A DNA stretch of 64,000 nt from Porphyrobacter sp. TH134 (GCF_002855495.1 NZ_PKRO01000005.1:62001-126000); one strand, 5' to 3'; shown: positions 35,857 through 44,661, numbered from the stretch's first letter. Made by a program: numbers and translations. The notes: a model not told the origin generated them from the letters alone.

Positions 35857-36869
35857 TCGGTTTGTCCTCGCGCATCGATGCGGGCCATCCAGTCGCGGTA
35901 GATCGCTTCGGAGACGTCCGGGCGTTCGCTGATGAAGGCATGACTGCCGCCCGGCACCACCGCCAGTTCCGCGCCCGGCGTCAGTGCGAGGAAATCCTGC
36001 ACGGTATCAATCCGTGCTTCGTCATACTGGCCGACCACGAACAGGATCCGGTTGCCGTCCACCCGGTGCAGCAATTCTGTGGCATCATAGCTGGCCAGCG
36101 AGCCCGAGGCGCGGAATTCGGTTGGTCCCCACATGGTGAGGTAAACCGTCTCGTTGAACCCCTTGCCGCCATAGCGTGCCCGATATGCGAGCGCTTGCGG
36201 CGACGGGGCGGGGCGATCGGCGCGGCCATTATAGGCGGCGTAGAAGGCCGCGGTGGCAGGTTCGCATACCGCGGGCTCAGGCGAATTCCGGCCTTCGCAG
36301 GCGCGGATCGTGGCGGCGATATCATCGGGCAGCTCCCGGATCAGCAGGTTGGTGCCGGTGATCCAGTGCGACGTCGACAGGTAAGTGCCGCTCAGCACGG
36401 CAGAGGCGGTATGCTCGGGGTAGGAGGCGGCATATTCCAGCGCGAGCGCCGATCCCCAGCTATGGCCGATCACATGCCAGCGCTCTACGCCCAATGCGCG
36501 GCGGATCGCCTCCAGTTCTGCAACAAAACGTTCAGGCCGCCAGTTGGCAGGGTTCTCGGGCCGGTCGGACATGCCGCTGTCGAGCTGGTCATAGAGGATA
36601 ACCGGCCGCGTGTCGGCGAGGCTAAGCAGGCCGCCGAAGTTCACATGCGTGCCGCCCGGGCCGCCGTGGATGATGATGACAGGGGCCGCCCCTTGGCCGA
36701 TGGTGCCATTGACCCGCACCCACACCTTGCCGCCTTCGACAGCCACGCGGTGTTCCGAGGTTGCCACCGACCAGTCAGCGGCGGGATCGGTGGGGAGGGC
36801 GACGTCCTGCGCCTGTGCGGCAGCAGGAAGTGCGGCCAATGCAGCGGCGGCCAGCAGTTTGAATATCAT
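35853..36869 (-). CDS. Secreted alpha/beta hydrolase, proline iminopeptidase type (S33)
   Basis: 338 residues from ATG 36869. A signal peptide covers about 1-21 (LAAAALAALPAAAQAQ). The oxyanion-hole motif HGGPGG is at 68-73, YDQLDSGMSDRP follows, and the nucleophile elbow is GHSWGS with S137. The C-terminal AVVPGGSHAF carries the catalytic histidine. This combination is typical of proline iminopeptidase-like S33 peptidases, so it probably cleaves short peptides in the periplasm. Two 4-nt overlaps join it to the upstream membrane gene and downstream cmk-GNAT, although a secreted peptidase is an odd partner for them. Confidence 0.85.
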   Translation of the reverse strand: MIFKLLAAAALAALPAAAQAQDVALPTDPAADWSVATSEHRVAVEGGKVWVRVNGTIGQGAAPVIIIHGGPGGTHVNFGGLLSLADTRPVILYDQLDSGMSDRPENPANWRPERFVAELEAIRRALGVERWHVIGHSWGSALALEYAASYPEHTASAVLSGTYLSTSHWITGTNLLIRELPDDIAATIRACEGRNSPEPAVCEPATAAFYAAYNGRADRPAPSPQALAYRARYGGKGFNETVYLTMWGPTEFRASGSLASYDATELLHRVDGNRILFVVGQYDEARIDTVQDFLALTPGAELAVVPGGSHAFISERPDVSEAIYRDWMARIDARGQTE

Positions 36870-37135
36870 CCCACGTCTCCCCGCAAGGCCCGGGCGCGCC
36901 AGGCACGAACCAGCCCGAAGATGGCGATCAACGCCCAGAAACCTTCGAGCACAAGGCTTGCCCAGTTGGTGTGGTAGATCAAGGACACAGTCAGCAAAGC
37001 TGCACCCATCAGGTTGGTGCCGTGGAGCAGGAAGGGGTTGGTCGCGCGCGCCAGCGTCAGATAGGCATAGGCGCCGATGATGCAGGCCGTGCCGGCCAGA
37101 CCGACCATGCTGGCCCAGTCGAAAGGTGCGTTCAC
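36866..37135 (-). CDS. Small three-helix membrane protein (CBU_0592-like)
   Basis: 89 residues with three hydrophobic segments (about 9-28, 35-54 and 58-77) and a short basic C-terminus. The pattern of LAGTACIIGAYAYLTL, NLMGAALLTVSLIY and VLEGFWALIAIFGL resembles the CBU_0592 family of small membrane proteins of unknown function. It is linked by 4-nt overlaps to aroA upstream and the S33 hydrolase downstream. Confidence 0.75.
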   Translation of the reverse strand: MNAPFDWASMVGLAGTACIIGAYAYLTLARATNPFLLHGTNLMGAALLTVSLIYHTNWASLVLEGFWALIAIFGLVRAWRARALRGDVG

Positions 37136-38451
37136 GCCGCTGCCTCTTGCAACAGACCCATGAAGGTGGGGAAGCTGGTGTTGATCGGCGTGGTATCGTC
37201 AACGCTCACGCCGCCGCCGCTGACAAGGCCGGCCACCGCCATGCTCATCGCGATGCGGTGATCGAGCCGGGTGGCGACATGCGCGCTTGCCGGCGTCCCG
37301 CGCAGCGGTTCGCCGCCAGTGCCGTGGATCGTGAGGCCATCTTCGTGCTCCTCTACCCGCGCGCCTGCCATTTGTAGCGCGGCGGCCATCGCGGCGAGGC
37401 GGTCACTTTCCTTGACGCGAAGTTCCTCAAGCCCCGTGGTTCGGGTGGTGCCCTTGGCCAGCGCGGCGGCAACGAACAGCACCGGAAACTCGTCGATCAT
37501 GGCAGGTGCAATGGCCGGATCGACGTCGATGCCGGTCAGCGCCGCATAACGAACGCGCAGGTCTGCCACGGGTTCGCCGCCGACTTCGCGGGGGTTCACC
37601 TCTTCGATATCCGCGCCCATCTGGCGCAGCACTGCCAGCAATCCGGCGCGGGTCGGGTTGAGGCCGACGTTGAGGATCGTGAGATCGCTTCCCGGTACAA
37701 TGCTGGCCGCAACCATGAAAAACGCGGCAGAGGAGGGATCACCGGGCACCACCACGTCCATGGGGCGCAGGTCCGCCTCTCCGTGGATCGCGATCACGGT
37801 TTCGCCGTTCTCCTCGCCCACCTCCAGCTTGGCGCCAAAGCCGGTCAGCATCCGCTCGGTATGATCGCGGGTGGGGACGGGCTCGATGACGCGGGTGATG
37901 CCTGGGGTATTGAGGCCGGCCAGCAACACCGCGCTTTTGACCTGCGCGCTGGCCACCGGCAGCCGATACGTGATCGGCACCGCAGGGCTTGCGCCGCGCA
38001 GCATCAGGGGGAGGGTGCCGCCGGCAGACGCCTCGAACGAAGCGCCCATCATGGCCAGCGGATCGATCACGCGTTTCATCGGGCGGCCTGACAGGCTGGC
38101 ATCGCCAGTAAAGGTCGCCGTGATGGCATGGCTGGCAACAAGGCCCATCAACAGCCTGGTCGAGGTGCCGGAATTGCCCATGTCGAGCGCCTGGCGCGGC
38201 TCCAGCAGGCTGCCGACCCCGGCGCCATCGACCGTCCAGATGCCATCGGCCCCGCGCGCGACCTGCGCTCCGAAGGCCCGCATGGCGGCGGCCGTGGCCA
38301 GCACGTCCTCGCCTTCCAGCAAGCCGGTGATGTGGCTGCGGCCCACAGCGAGCCCGGCAAACATCAGCGCCCGGTGGCTGATGGACTTGTCGCCCGGCAC
38401 GCGGATTGTGCCGGACAGCGGGCCTGACGGTGCAAAGGTATGGCTGGTCAT
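37132..38451 (-). CDS. aroA: 3-phosphoshikimate 1-carboxyvinyltransferase (EPSP synthase)
   Basis: 439 residues from ATG 38451. PGDKSISHR at 19-27, TRDHTE and the late LEELRVKESDRL are diagnostic. Overall the sequence is close to my memory of the Agrobacterium CP4 (class II) enzyme. The residue matching CP4 alanine 100 is G95 in GNSGTSTR, so the small-pocket change linked to glyphosate insensitivity is absent here. It makes EPSP from shikimate-3-phosphate and PEP. It heads a chain of four genes joined by 4-nt overlaps that ends in cmk-GNAT. Confidence 0.95.
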   Translation of the reverse strand: MTSHTFAPSGPLSGTIRVPGDKSISHRALMFAGLAVGRSHITGLLEGEDVLATAAAMRAFGAQVARGADGIWTVDGAGVGSLLEPRQALDMGNSGTSTRLLMGLVASHAITATFTGDASLSGRPMKRVIDPLAMMGASFEASAGGTLPLMLRGASPAVPITYRLPVASAQVKSAVLLAGLNTPGITRVIEPVPTRDHTERMLTGFGAKLEVGEENGETVIAIHGEADLRPMDVVVPGDPSSAAFFMVAASIVPGSDLTILNVGLNPTRAGLLAVLRQMGADIEEVNPREVGGEPVADLRVRYAALTGIDVDPAIAPAMIDEFPVLFVAAALAKGTTRTTGLEELRVKESDRLAAMAAALQMAGARVEEHEDGLTIHGTGGEPLRGTPASAHVATRLDHRIAMSMAVAGLVSGGGVSVDDTTPINTSFPTFMGLLQEAAA

Positions 38452-38624
38452 AACGCGGCGGTCTTTGACAGCGCCCCGCGCTTCTGGCAAGGCGCGCCGC
38501 GCGACGCCGCCGAGCCCTTGATAAAGAGCTTGCCGGAACCCACTTTTCTGACCAATCCACCCACGATTTTTGCAGCTGTGCGGGCCGCCACTGGTAAAGG
38601 CCCCACCTGATTTGAGGAATAAAG

Positions 38625-38966
38625 ATGGCGAAGCCCGAATGGGGTACCAAGCGTACCTGCCCCAATTGCGCAACCCGGTTCTACGATCTGGGCAAGGAAG
38701 ACCCGGTGACTTGCATCGAGTGCGGCAATACCTGGTCGCCTGAGCCGGTGCTCAAATCGAAGCAGCCGATCCCGTTTGAAGAAGTCCAGAAGAAGGTCGA
38801 TGTCGATGCCGATGCCGATCTGGGCGGCGATGACGACATCGACGATCTGGAAGACATCGAGGACATCGACGAGGACGGCGATTCGCCCGACAATGACGTT
38901 GACCTTGGCGGCGACGACGACCTCGGCGTTGCGACCTCGGGCGATGACAACGACGACGAATCCTGA
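38625..38966 (+). CDS. FYDLN-type zinc-ribbon acidic protein (TIGR02300 family)
   Basis: 113 residues. A zinc ribbon with C12, C15, C30 and C33 holds the family motif FYDL at 19-22. After about residue 55 the protein is a run of Asp, Glu and Gly, presumably disordered. TIGR02300 proteins are common and conserved in alphaproteobacteria, but their function is unknown. The gene is divergent from aroA, with about 170 nt between them, and is followed by tRNA-Ala. Confidence 0.88.
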   Translation: MAKPEWGTKRTCPNCATRFYDLGKEDPVTCIECGNTWSPEPVLKSKQPIPFEEVQKKVDVDADADLGGDDDIDDLEDIEDIDEDGDSPDNDVDLGGDDDLGVATSGDDNDDES

Positions 38967-39055
38967 TTTTTTTCGCTTGCAAGCCGGGGGCGGCCCTACT
39001 AATGGCCGCATCCCGCAAGCAGGGTGCAACGCCTTGCTAGCATGATGACTGGTTC

Positions 39056-39131
39056 GGGGCCTTAGCTCAGCTGGGAGAGCGCAACACTGGCAGTGTTGAG
39101 GTCAGCGGTTCGATCCCGCTAGGCTCCACCA
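39056..39131 (+). tRNA. tRNA-Ala (anticodon GGC)
   Basis: 76-nt cloverleaf with acceptor GGGGCCT against AGGCTCC (one G-U pair), a D-arm with AGCTCAGCTGGGAGAGC, anticodon loop CTGGCAG on the CAACA/TGTTG stem, and T-arm GGTTCGATCC. The 3' CCA is encoded. GGC reads GCC/GCU alanine codons. It lies between the FYDLN gene and ffh with its own terminator. Confidence 0.95.
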
Positions 39132-39185
39132 GTCATCCTGATCAAAGTCGAAAGGTACGCATCCCTCAGGGAGCACCTTCCGCAA

Positions 39186-39220
39186 CGCTGGCCGACGAGG
39201 TTTCGTCCGCCGGCGTTTTT
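39186..39220 (+). terminator. Intrinsic terminator after tRNA-Ala
   Basis: A 13-nt imperfect stem (CGCTGGCCGACGA with TCGTCCGCCGGCG, one mismatch and one G-T pair) is followed by TTTTT. It lies 55 nt after tRNA-Ala and upstream of ffh. Confidence 0.75.
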
Positions 39221-39263
39221 CGCATTTTTCGGGCACTGCGGTGTCCGGGTGGAGAAGTTGGCG

Positions 39264-40739
39264 ATGTTCGACACGCTGTCCGACCGTCTTGGCGGGGTCT
39301 TTGACAAGCTCAAGGGCCGCGGCGCGCTGCGTGAGCAGGACGTGCGCGATGCGATGCGTGAAGTCCGGGTCGCGCTGCTCGAAGCCGACGTTGCGCTTCC
39401 GGTTGCCCGCCGCTTCATCGACGCTGTTACTGAGAAGGCGATCGGTCAGGATGTCCTGAAGTCGGTCACGCCCGGCCAGATGGTCATCAAGATCGTCCAT
39501 GACGAGCTGGTGGAAACGCTGGGCGGGATGGAGGTTGAAGGCCTCCGCTTTGATGCCAGGCCGCCGGTTGTGATCATGATGGTCGGCCTGCAAGGCTCGG
39601 GCAAGACGACCACCACCGCCAAACTCGCCAAACTGATCCGCGAACGTCACGGCAAGAAGGCGCTGATGGCGTCGCTCGACGTTAACCGTCCGGCAGCGCA
39701 GGAGCAGCTGGCGGTACTCGGGCAGCAGGTCGACGTGGCAACGCTGCCGATCGTTGCGGGCCAGCAGCCGGTCGATATTGCGCGGCGCGCGATGGAAGCG
39801 GCGCGCTTGCAGAATTTTGACGTGCTGTTGCTCGACACCGCCGGCCGTCTGCATGTCGACGACGCGCTGATGGCCGAAATGAAGGCTGTCGCTAGCGTGT
39901 CGGCCCCCACCGAAGTGCTGCTCGTGGTCGACAGCCTGACCGGGCAAGACGCGGTCAACGTCGCGCAGAACTTCAGCAATGAAGTGCCGCTGACCGGCGT
40001 GGTGCTGACCCGCATGGATGGCGATGCCCGCGGCGGCGCCGCGCTTTCGATGCGCGCGGTCACCGGCAAGCCGATCAAGTTTGCCGGCACCGGCGAAAAG
40101 CTCGACGCGATCGAGCCGTTCCGCCCCGGCAGCGTAGCTGACCGCATCCTCGGCATGGGCGATGTCGTCAGCCTCGTCGAAAAGGCGGCGGCGACGATCA
40201 AGGAAGAGGATGCGGAAAAGCTCGCCCGCAACCTCGAAAAGGGCAAGTTCGATCTCGACGATCTGGCCATGCAATTGAAGCAGATGCGCAATATGGGCGG
40301 CCTCGGGATGCTGGCGGGCATGATGCCGGGCATGAAGAAGGCCAAGGCCGCGATGGCCAATTCGGGCATGGACGACAAAGTGCTCGTCCACATGGAGGCG
40401 ATCATCTCCTCGATGACGGCGAAGGAACGCGCCAACCCCGATCTGATGAACGCCAAGCGCAAGAAGCGCGTCGCAGCAGGCAGCGGGACCGATGTGCAGA
40501 CGGTCAACAAGGTGCTCAAGATGCACCAGGAAATGGCCCGCGCGATGAAGCAGATCAAGAAGATGGGCGGCCTCAAGGGGCTGGCGGCCATGTTCGGCGG
40601 CGGCGGTGCTGGCGGCCCGATGGGCGGAATGCCCGGGATGGGCGGCGCCGGTGGCTTCCCCGGACTTGGCGGTTCAGGAGGCATGGGCGGTATGGGCAGT
40701 TTGCCCGGCCTCGGCGGCCCTCCGCGCGGCAAGAAATAA
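39264..40739 (+). CDS. ffh: Signal recognition particle protein Ffh
   Basis: 491 residues from ATG 39264, which has GGAG 9 nt upstream; a GTG at 39249 overlaps that site. The N domain is followed by the G domain with P-loop GLQGSGKTTT, DTAGR and TRMDGDARGG. The methionine-rich M domain binds 4.5S RNA and signal peptides. The C-terminal 60 residues are a Gly/Met-rich repeat (GGMPGMGG-like), longer than in E. coli but common in relatives. It targets nascent membrane proteins with FtsY. It is followed by rpsP after about 55 nt. Confidence 0.96.
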   Translation: MFDTLSDRLGGVFDKLKGRGALREQDVRDAMREVRVALLEADVALPVARRFIDAVTEKAIGQDVLKSVTPGQMVIKIVHDELVETLGGMEVEGLRFDARPPVVIMMVGLQGSGKTTTTAKLAKLIRERHGKKALMASLDVNRPAAQEQLAVLGQQVDVATLPIVAGQQPVDIARRAMEAARLQNFDVLLLDTAGRLHVDDALMAEMKAVASVSAPTEVLLVVDSLTGQDAVNVAQNFSNEVPLTGVVLTRMDGDARGGAALSMRAVTGKPIKFAGTGEKLDAIEPFRPGSVADRILGMGDVVSLVEKAAATIKEEDAEKLARNLEKGKFDLDDLAMQLKQMRNMGGLGMLAGMMPGMKKAKAAMANSGMDDKVLVHMEAIISSMTAKERANPDLMNAKRKKRVAAGSGTDVQTVNKVLKMHQEMARAMKQIKKMGGLKGLAAMFGGGGAGGPMGGMPGMGGAGGFPGLGGSGGMGGMGSLPGLGGPPRGKK

Positions 40740-40795
40740 TTTCAGTTCAATCATTTCAATTCAATAATTCACATTCAATCGAAAGGTAGCATTCC

Positions 40796-41284
40796 ATGTC
40801 CATTTCCATCCGGCTTTCGCGCGGCGGCGCCAAGAAGCGTCCCTATTACCGCATCGTCGTTGCCAACAGCCGCAGCCCGCGCGACGGCAAGTATCTTGAG
40901 CAGATCGGCACCTATAACCCGCTGCTCGCCAAGGATTCGGCCGAGCGCGTGAAGATCACCGAAGACCGTGCCCGCTACTGGCTCGGCGTCGGCGCGCAGC
41001 CGACCGACCGCGTCGCCCGCTTCCTCGATGCCGCCGGTATCAAGGAGCGTGCGGCACGCGTGAACCCCAAGAAGGGTGAGCCGGGCGAAAAGGCCAAGGA
41101 GCGTGCTGAAGAGCGTGCCGCCAAGATCGCCGAAGCCGAGGAAGCCGCGCGCGCTGCTGAAGAAGAGGCCAAGGCTGCTGCGGCTGCCCCGGTCGCCGAA
41201 GAAGCGCCCGCCGCTGAAGAAGCTGCCGCTGAAGAAGCTCCGGCCGCTGACGAAGCTGCCGGCGAAGAACAGGCCGAAGGCTAA
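40796..41284 (+). CDS. rpsP: 30S ribosomal protein S16 with acidic extension
   Basis: 162 residues. The first 80 or so are a normal S16 ([32 protein letters not shown]). The C-terminal half is an Ala/Glu/Lys-rich low-complexity extension, which roughly doubles the usual length, as also seen in other alphaproteobacteria. The start has GAAAGG upstream. It opens the rpsP-rimM-trmD-rplS ribosomal operon, which here is interrupted after rimM. Confidence 0.95.
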   Translation: MSISIRLSRGGAKKRPYYRIVVANSRSPRDGKYLEQIGTYNPLLAKDSAERVKITEDRARYWLGVGAQPTDRVARFLDAAGIKERAARVNPKKGEPGEKAKERAEERAAKIAEAEEAARAAEEEAKAAAAAPVAEEAPAAEEAAAEEAPAADEAAGEEQAEG

Positions 41285-41290
41285 GCTGAT

Positions 41291-41791
41291 ATGACCAAAC
41301 CCGTCACCCTTGCCGCCATCATCGGCGCGCACGGGGTGGCGGGCGAGGTGCGCCTGAAGCTGTTTGGCGAGGGCGTAGCGATGCTGGCCAAGCACAAAAG
41401 CTTCAATGATGGCGCGTTGACGCTCGTCAAATTGCGCGATGATGGCAAGGGCGGCGCGATTGCACGGCTTGCTGAAAGCTCCAGCCGCGGCGATGCCGAA
41501 CGCTTGCGCGGCACAGCGCTCACCGTTCCGCGTGAGGCCTTGCCCCCTCTGGCTGAAGGTGAGTTCTATCACGCCGATTTGCTGGGTCTGCCCGTTGTCA
41601 CCGATGCGGGTGAGTCGGTCGGCACAGTGCTCGCCATCGAGAATTTTGGCGCGACCGATATCATCGAAATCACGCGCGTGCCTGTGCCCGAAAAGGGCCC
41701 CAAGACCTTTATGGTCCCGATGATCCCCACAGCCGTGATCGAATGGGATGAACTTCGGCTTGTGATCGCGGCGGGTTTCGCCGAAGATTAG
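41291..41791 (+). CDS. rimM: 16S rRNA processing protein RimM
   Basis: 166 residues. The N-terminal domain starts VTLAAIIGAHGVAGEVRLK, the standard RimM opening. A PRC-barrel domain follows with EFYHADLLGLPV and the TFMVPMIP segment. It binds S19 and helps mature the 30S head. It follows rpsP by 6 nt. The next gene begins 3 nt after its stop, but that gene is not trmD. Confidence 0.94.
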   Translation: MTKPVTLAAIIGAHGVAGEVRLKLFGEGVAMLAKHKSFNDGALTLVKLRDDGKGGAIARLAESSSRGDAERLRGTALTVPREALPPLAEGEFYHADLLGLPVVTDAGESVGTVLAIENFGATDIIEITRVPVPEKGPKTFMVPMIPTAVIEWDELRLVIAAGFAED

Positions 41792-41794
41792 GGC

Positions 41795-42340
41795 GTGAGC
41801 CCAGCCCACCGCGAACTCTGGCACCGCCTTGCGGCCCATGACATCGGGCCGCCTGATGCAACCCTGACTTTTGCTGCCCGGCTCGCCCGCGAGAATCGCT
41901 GGAGCCTCGCCCATGCCGAAGCGGTAATCGGCGAGTATAAACGCTTCTGCTACCTCGCCATCACGGCGGGCCACGAGATGACCCCATCCGATGCGGTCGA
42001 TCAGGCGTGGCACCTGCATCTCACCTATAGCAGCGATTATTGGCAGAGCTTTTGCCCGCACGTGCTGCGTGCCGACTTGCACCATGGTCCGACCAAAGGC
42101 GGCGCGGCCGAACGCGACCGGTTCTACCATCAATACGCGGCCACTCTGGCCGCCTACGAGGCCGCTTTTGGCCGCGCGCCCCCTATCACCATCTGGCCGG
42201 ATGCGCATCGCCGCTTTTACCTCGACCCCAAAGCAGTGCGTGTTAACTTTTCCGATGGTATCTTCCTCACACGCCGGGTCGCGCTGGCGCTGGGCCTGAC
42301 CGTCTTCATGATAGGCTGGCTTGCGGGAAGGATTGTGTGA
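41795..42340 (+). CDS. Glycine-rich-domain-protein-like (GRDP-like) membrane-anchored protein
   Basis: 181 residues from a GTG 3 nt after rimM. The core contains AEAVIGEYKRFCYLAI, then PSDAVDQAWHLHLTYSSDYWQSFC and FYHQYAATLAAYEAAFG. I associate this His/Trp pattern with glycine-rich domain-containing-like proteins; the molecular function is unknown. A single membrane helix is near the C-terminus (about 160-177). Its stop overlaps the start of the next gene by 1 nt (TGATG), and the two form a pair. Confidence 0.7.
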   Translation: MSPAHRELWHRLAAHDIGPPDATLTFAARLARENRWSLAHAEAVIGEYKRFCYLAITAGHEMTPSDAVDQAWHLHLTYSSDYWQSFCPHVLRADLHHGPTKGGAAERDRFYHQYAATLAAYEAAFGRAPPITIWPDAHRRFYLDPKAVRVNFSDGIFLTRRVALALGLTVFMIGWLAGRIV

Positions 42341-43161
42341 TGGAGCTGTTCTCGTCCTGGACGGGCAGCGATTTCTTGCAGTTTTACATCATGCTGCTGG
42401 TGCTGAGTGCCGTGGCAGGGTGGTGGATACCTGCGCAGCTTCGCCCTGCTGGCCGCACCAGCCAATCGCTTGATGCCGAGGATCTGGCGATGCTGGGCGG
42501 CGGACGCGAGCGGCTTGCCGATTCGCTACTGGCTGATCTGTTTGTGCGCGGGGGATTGGCAGCAGTGGGCGCAGGCAGGCTTGAAGTGGTGCGGCCCGGT
42601 CTTCCGGCCAGCCCGGCGGGCAAGGCACTGCTGGCGTCCGGCGCGCCAATCTCGGCGGGCGCGGCCAGCCGGGCGGTGGGCCTCCATGCAGAGCGGGTGA
42701 CCGCAAGGTTGCGTCGTAGCGGGCTGTTGCTGCGTCCTGATGAATACGCCCAATTGCGCTGGCTATCGATTGCGCCGTTTTGTGTGCTGCTGCTGATCGG
42801 CCTCTACCGCCAGCGGATGGGCAGCGCTTTGGGCGAGGCCACCGGTTTTCTGGTGATCCTGATGGTGTTGACCGCGGTGCTGGCATTGCTGCGCTTCCTG
42901 AAGGTGGATCGCCGCACGCGTGAGGGGATCGCGGCTGTTCAGGGCTTGAGGGCGCGGGCCGCACGTCTTTCGGCCGCCCCGCGCCCTGAAGAGGTGGCAA
43001 CCGCTGTGGCGCTGTTTGGCACCGGTGTGCTCGTCGGCACGCCTTGGGAGCCGGTCCACGCACTGCGCCGGCAAAGCGGGGGCGGCGACGGCGGCAGCGC
43101 CGAAAGCAGCGACGGTGATGGCGGGGGCGATGGTGGCGGCTGCGGCGGTTGCGGAGGCTGA
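42340..43161 (+). CDS. TIGR04222-like membrane protein with Gly/Asp/Cys-rich tail
   Basis: 273 residues from ATG 42340, overlapping the previous stop. Three membrane segments are evident (about 13-27, 141-155 and 163-184). The intervening domain has LAMLGGGRERLADSLLADLFVRGGL, typical of the TIGR04222 domain found beside low-complexity tails. The last 35 or so residues are almost only Gly, Asp and Ser and end in a Cys/Gly cluster (GGCGGCGG). Function is unknown. The tail could be a secreted or modified low-complexity segment, but no processing enzyme is visible nearby. Confidence 0.7.
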   Translation: MELFSSWTGSDFLQFYIMLLVLSAVAGWWIPAQLRPAGRTSQSLDAEDLAMLGGGRERLADSLLADLFVRGGLAAVGAGRLEVVRPGLPASPAGKALLASGAPISAGAASRAVGLHAERVTARLRRSGLLLRPDEYAQLRWLSIAPFCVLLLIGLYRQRMGSALGEATGFLVILMVLTAVLALLRFLKVDRRTREGIAAVQGLRARAARLSAAPRPEEVATAVALFGTGVLVGTPWEPVHALRRQSGGGDGGSAESSDGDGGGDGGGCGGCGG

Positions 43162-43183
43162 CGTCCCGGCGTAAGCGGCGGGG

Positions 43184-44170
43184 ATGTCGAAGCTAACCGT
43201 CGCTGTTGTCCAAGCTGCCCCGATCCCGCTCGATTTTCAGGCGGGGATCGACAAGGCCTTTCGCCTCGCACGGACTGCTGTGGAGAGCGGCGCGCGGGTG
43301 GTGGCCTTTGGCGAGACCTTTCTGGGCGGCTATCCCTTGTGGCTGGATGAGGCGCCCGGCGCTGCGCTGTGGGACCACCCCGGCACGCGGGCGCTCCATG
43401 CAATCATGCTCGAACAGGCCGTGGTCGCCAATGATAAGCGGCTGCTGCCCTTGCAGGAATTGGCCGACGCGAGCGGGGCGATCATTTCCATCGGCGCGCA
43501 TGAACGGGTGCGGCGCAGCCTCGTCAACAACCAGCTGACCTTCCGGCCCGGCCTGCCGGTGCTCGATCACCGCAAGCTGGTGCCGACGCACGGCGAGCGC
43601 CTGATCTGGGCGCGCGGCGATGGCTCGACGCTGGGCGTGCATCAGGCCGAGTGGGGCCGGCTCGGCACGCTGATCTGCTGGGAGCACTGGATGCCGCTCG
43701 CCCGCGCGGCGATGCACAACCTCGGCGAGGACGTTCATATCGCCGCCTGGCCGACGGTGCGCGAGAGCCACGCGATCGCCTCGCGCCACTATGCGATGGA
43801 GGGACGTTGCTTCGTGCTGGCGGCAGGGCTGGTACAGACGCGCGACGACCTGTTCGATGGGCTGGAGCGGGTTGGCCGCGTTCAAGTAGCCGAAGGCGGT
43901 AGCGCAACAAGGACTCTCGGCGCGGCGCGCGAATTGCTGGAGGCGATTTCCGGCGAGGTGCTTAATCGCGGCGGGTCCCTGATCGCCGCGCCAGACACCC
44001 GCGTAATCGCGCAGGCGGGCGAGGGGGAGGAGAATTTGCTCGCGGAACTCGACCTTGCTGAAGTGGCCGAGGGGCTGGCTAACCTCGACACCGACGGCCA
44101 TTATGCGCGTCCCGATGTGTTTGCGCTGACGGTGGATACAAGCGCCAAGGAGGGCGTCCGATGGAACTGA
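43184..44170 (+). CDS. Nitrilase / carbon-nitrogen hydrolase
   Basis: 328 residues. The catalytic triad is complete: E44 in FGETFLGGYP, K131 in HRKLVPTHGE and C165 in LICWEHW. The CWEH context is that of true nitrilases (nitrile to acid) rather than amidases or ureidopropionases. The substrate is unknown. It follows the TIGR04222-like gene by about 22 nt and overlaps the next membrane gene by 10 nt, so it is embedded in the rimM-trmD interval. Confidence 0.88.
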   Translation: MSKLTVAVVQAAPIPLDFQAGIDKAFRLARTAVESGARVVAFGETFLGGYPLWLDEAPGAALWDHPGTRALHAIMLEQAVVANDKRLLPLQELADASGAIISIGAHERVRRSLVNNQLTFRPGLPVLDHRKLVPTHGERLIWARGDGSTLGVHQAEWGRLGTLICWEHWMPLARAAMHNLGEDVHIAAWPTVRESHAIASRHYAMEGRCFVLAAGLVQTRDDLFDGLERVGRVQVAEGGSATRTLGAARELLEAISGEVLNRGGSLIAAPDTRVIAQAGEGEENLLAELDLAEVAEGLANLDTDGHYARPDVFALTVDTSAKEGVRWN

Positions 44171-44661
44171 GGATAAGCAAACCGCGCGAAAAATGGTTTG
44201 TCCTGGTCGCGCTGCCGCTGGCCGTTGCGGTCGAATGGTCCGTTGCCCGGACTCTCGACTGGGCCGCATATCCCCGCAGTGAGTGGGTGGCGCTGTTTGA
44301 TCTGTGCATCTTCATGCCGCTGCTTTATCTGACTGCATTCAGCAGCGAACTTACCCGCAAGGCGCGGATGCTGCGCTGCCTCGGGATCGCCGGGATTGGC
44401 CTGTTCGTTTCAAGCTTTATCGTCCCTGAGCCCAATCAATTCATCATCGGCGAGCTTTCGGCGGTGCGGAAGGTTGCGATGGTTGGCATCATGGCATTCG
44501 AGGGATGGATCATGTGGAAGGTGATCGGCGCGGTCTATCGCCACAATGCCGACGCCAAGACGCTTGAACGCGAGTTTGCGATGCCGGAATGGATTGCGAA
44601 GCTGATGGTGCTCGAAGCGAAGTTCTGGAAAGCCGTCTGGTCGTTCCTGCGCCGCCAATGA
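44161..44661 (+). CDS. Membrane protein of unknown function
   Basis: 166 residues with four hydrophobic segments (about 12-30, 42-61, 72-91 and 104-121) and a basic C-terminal helix ([23 protein letters not shown]). No family was recognised. Its start overlaps the nitrilase end by 10 nt and its stop overlaps the trmD start by 4 nt, which suggests coupled translation. It is the last of four genes separating rimM from trmD. Confidence 0.7.
   Translation: MELRISKPREKWFVLVALPLAVAVEWSVARTLDWAAYPRSEWVALFDLCIFMPLLYLTAFSSELTRKARMLRCLGIAGIGLFVSSFIVPEPNQFIIGELSAVRKVAMVGIMAFEGWIMWKVIGAVYRHNADAKTLEREFAMPEWIAKLMVLEAKFWKAVWSFLRRQ

Noticed and set aside
39102-40526. Open frame of 474 codons antisense to ffh
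   Set aside because: It overlaps ffh and tRNA-Ala on the opposite strand and its composition is typical of antisense frames in GC-rich DNA.
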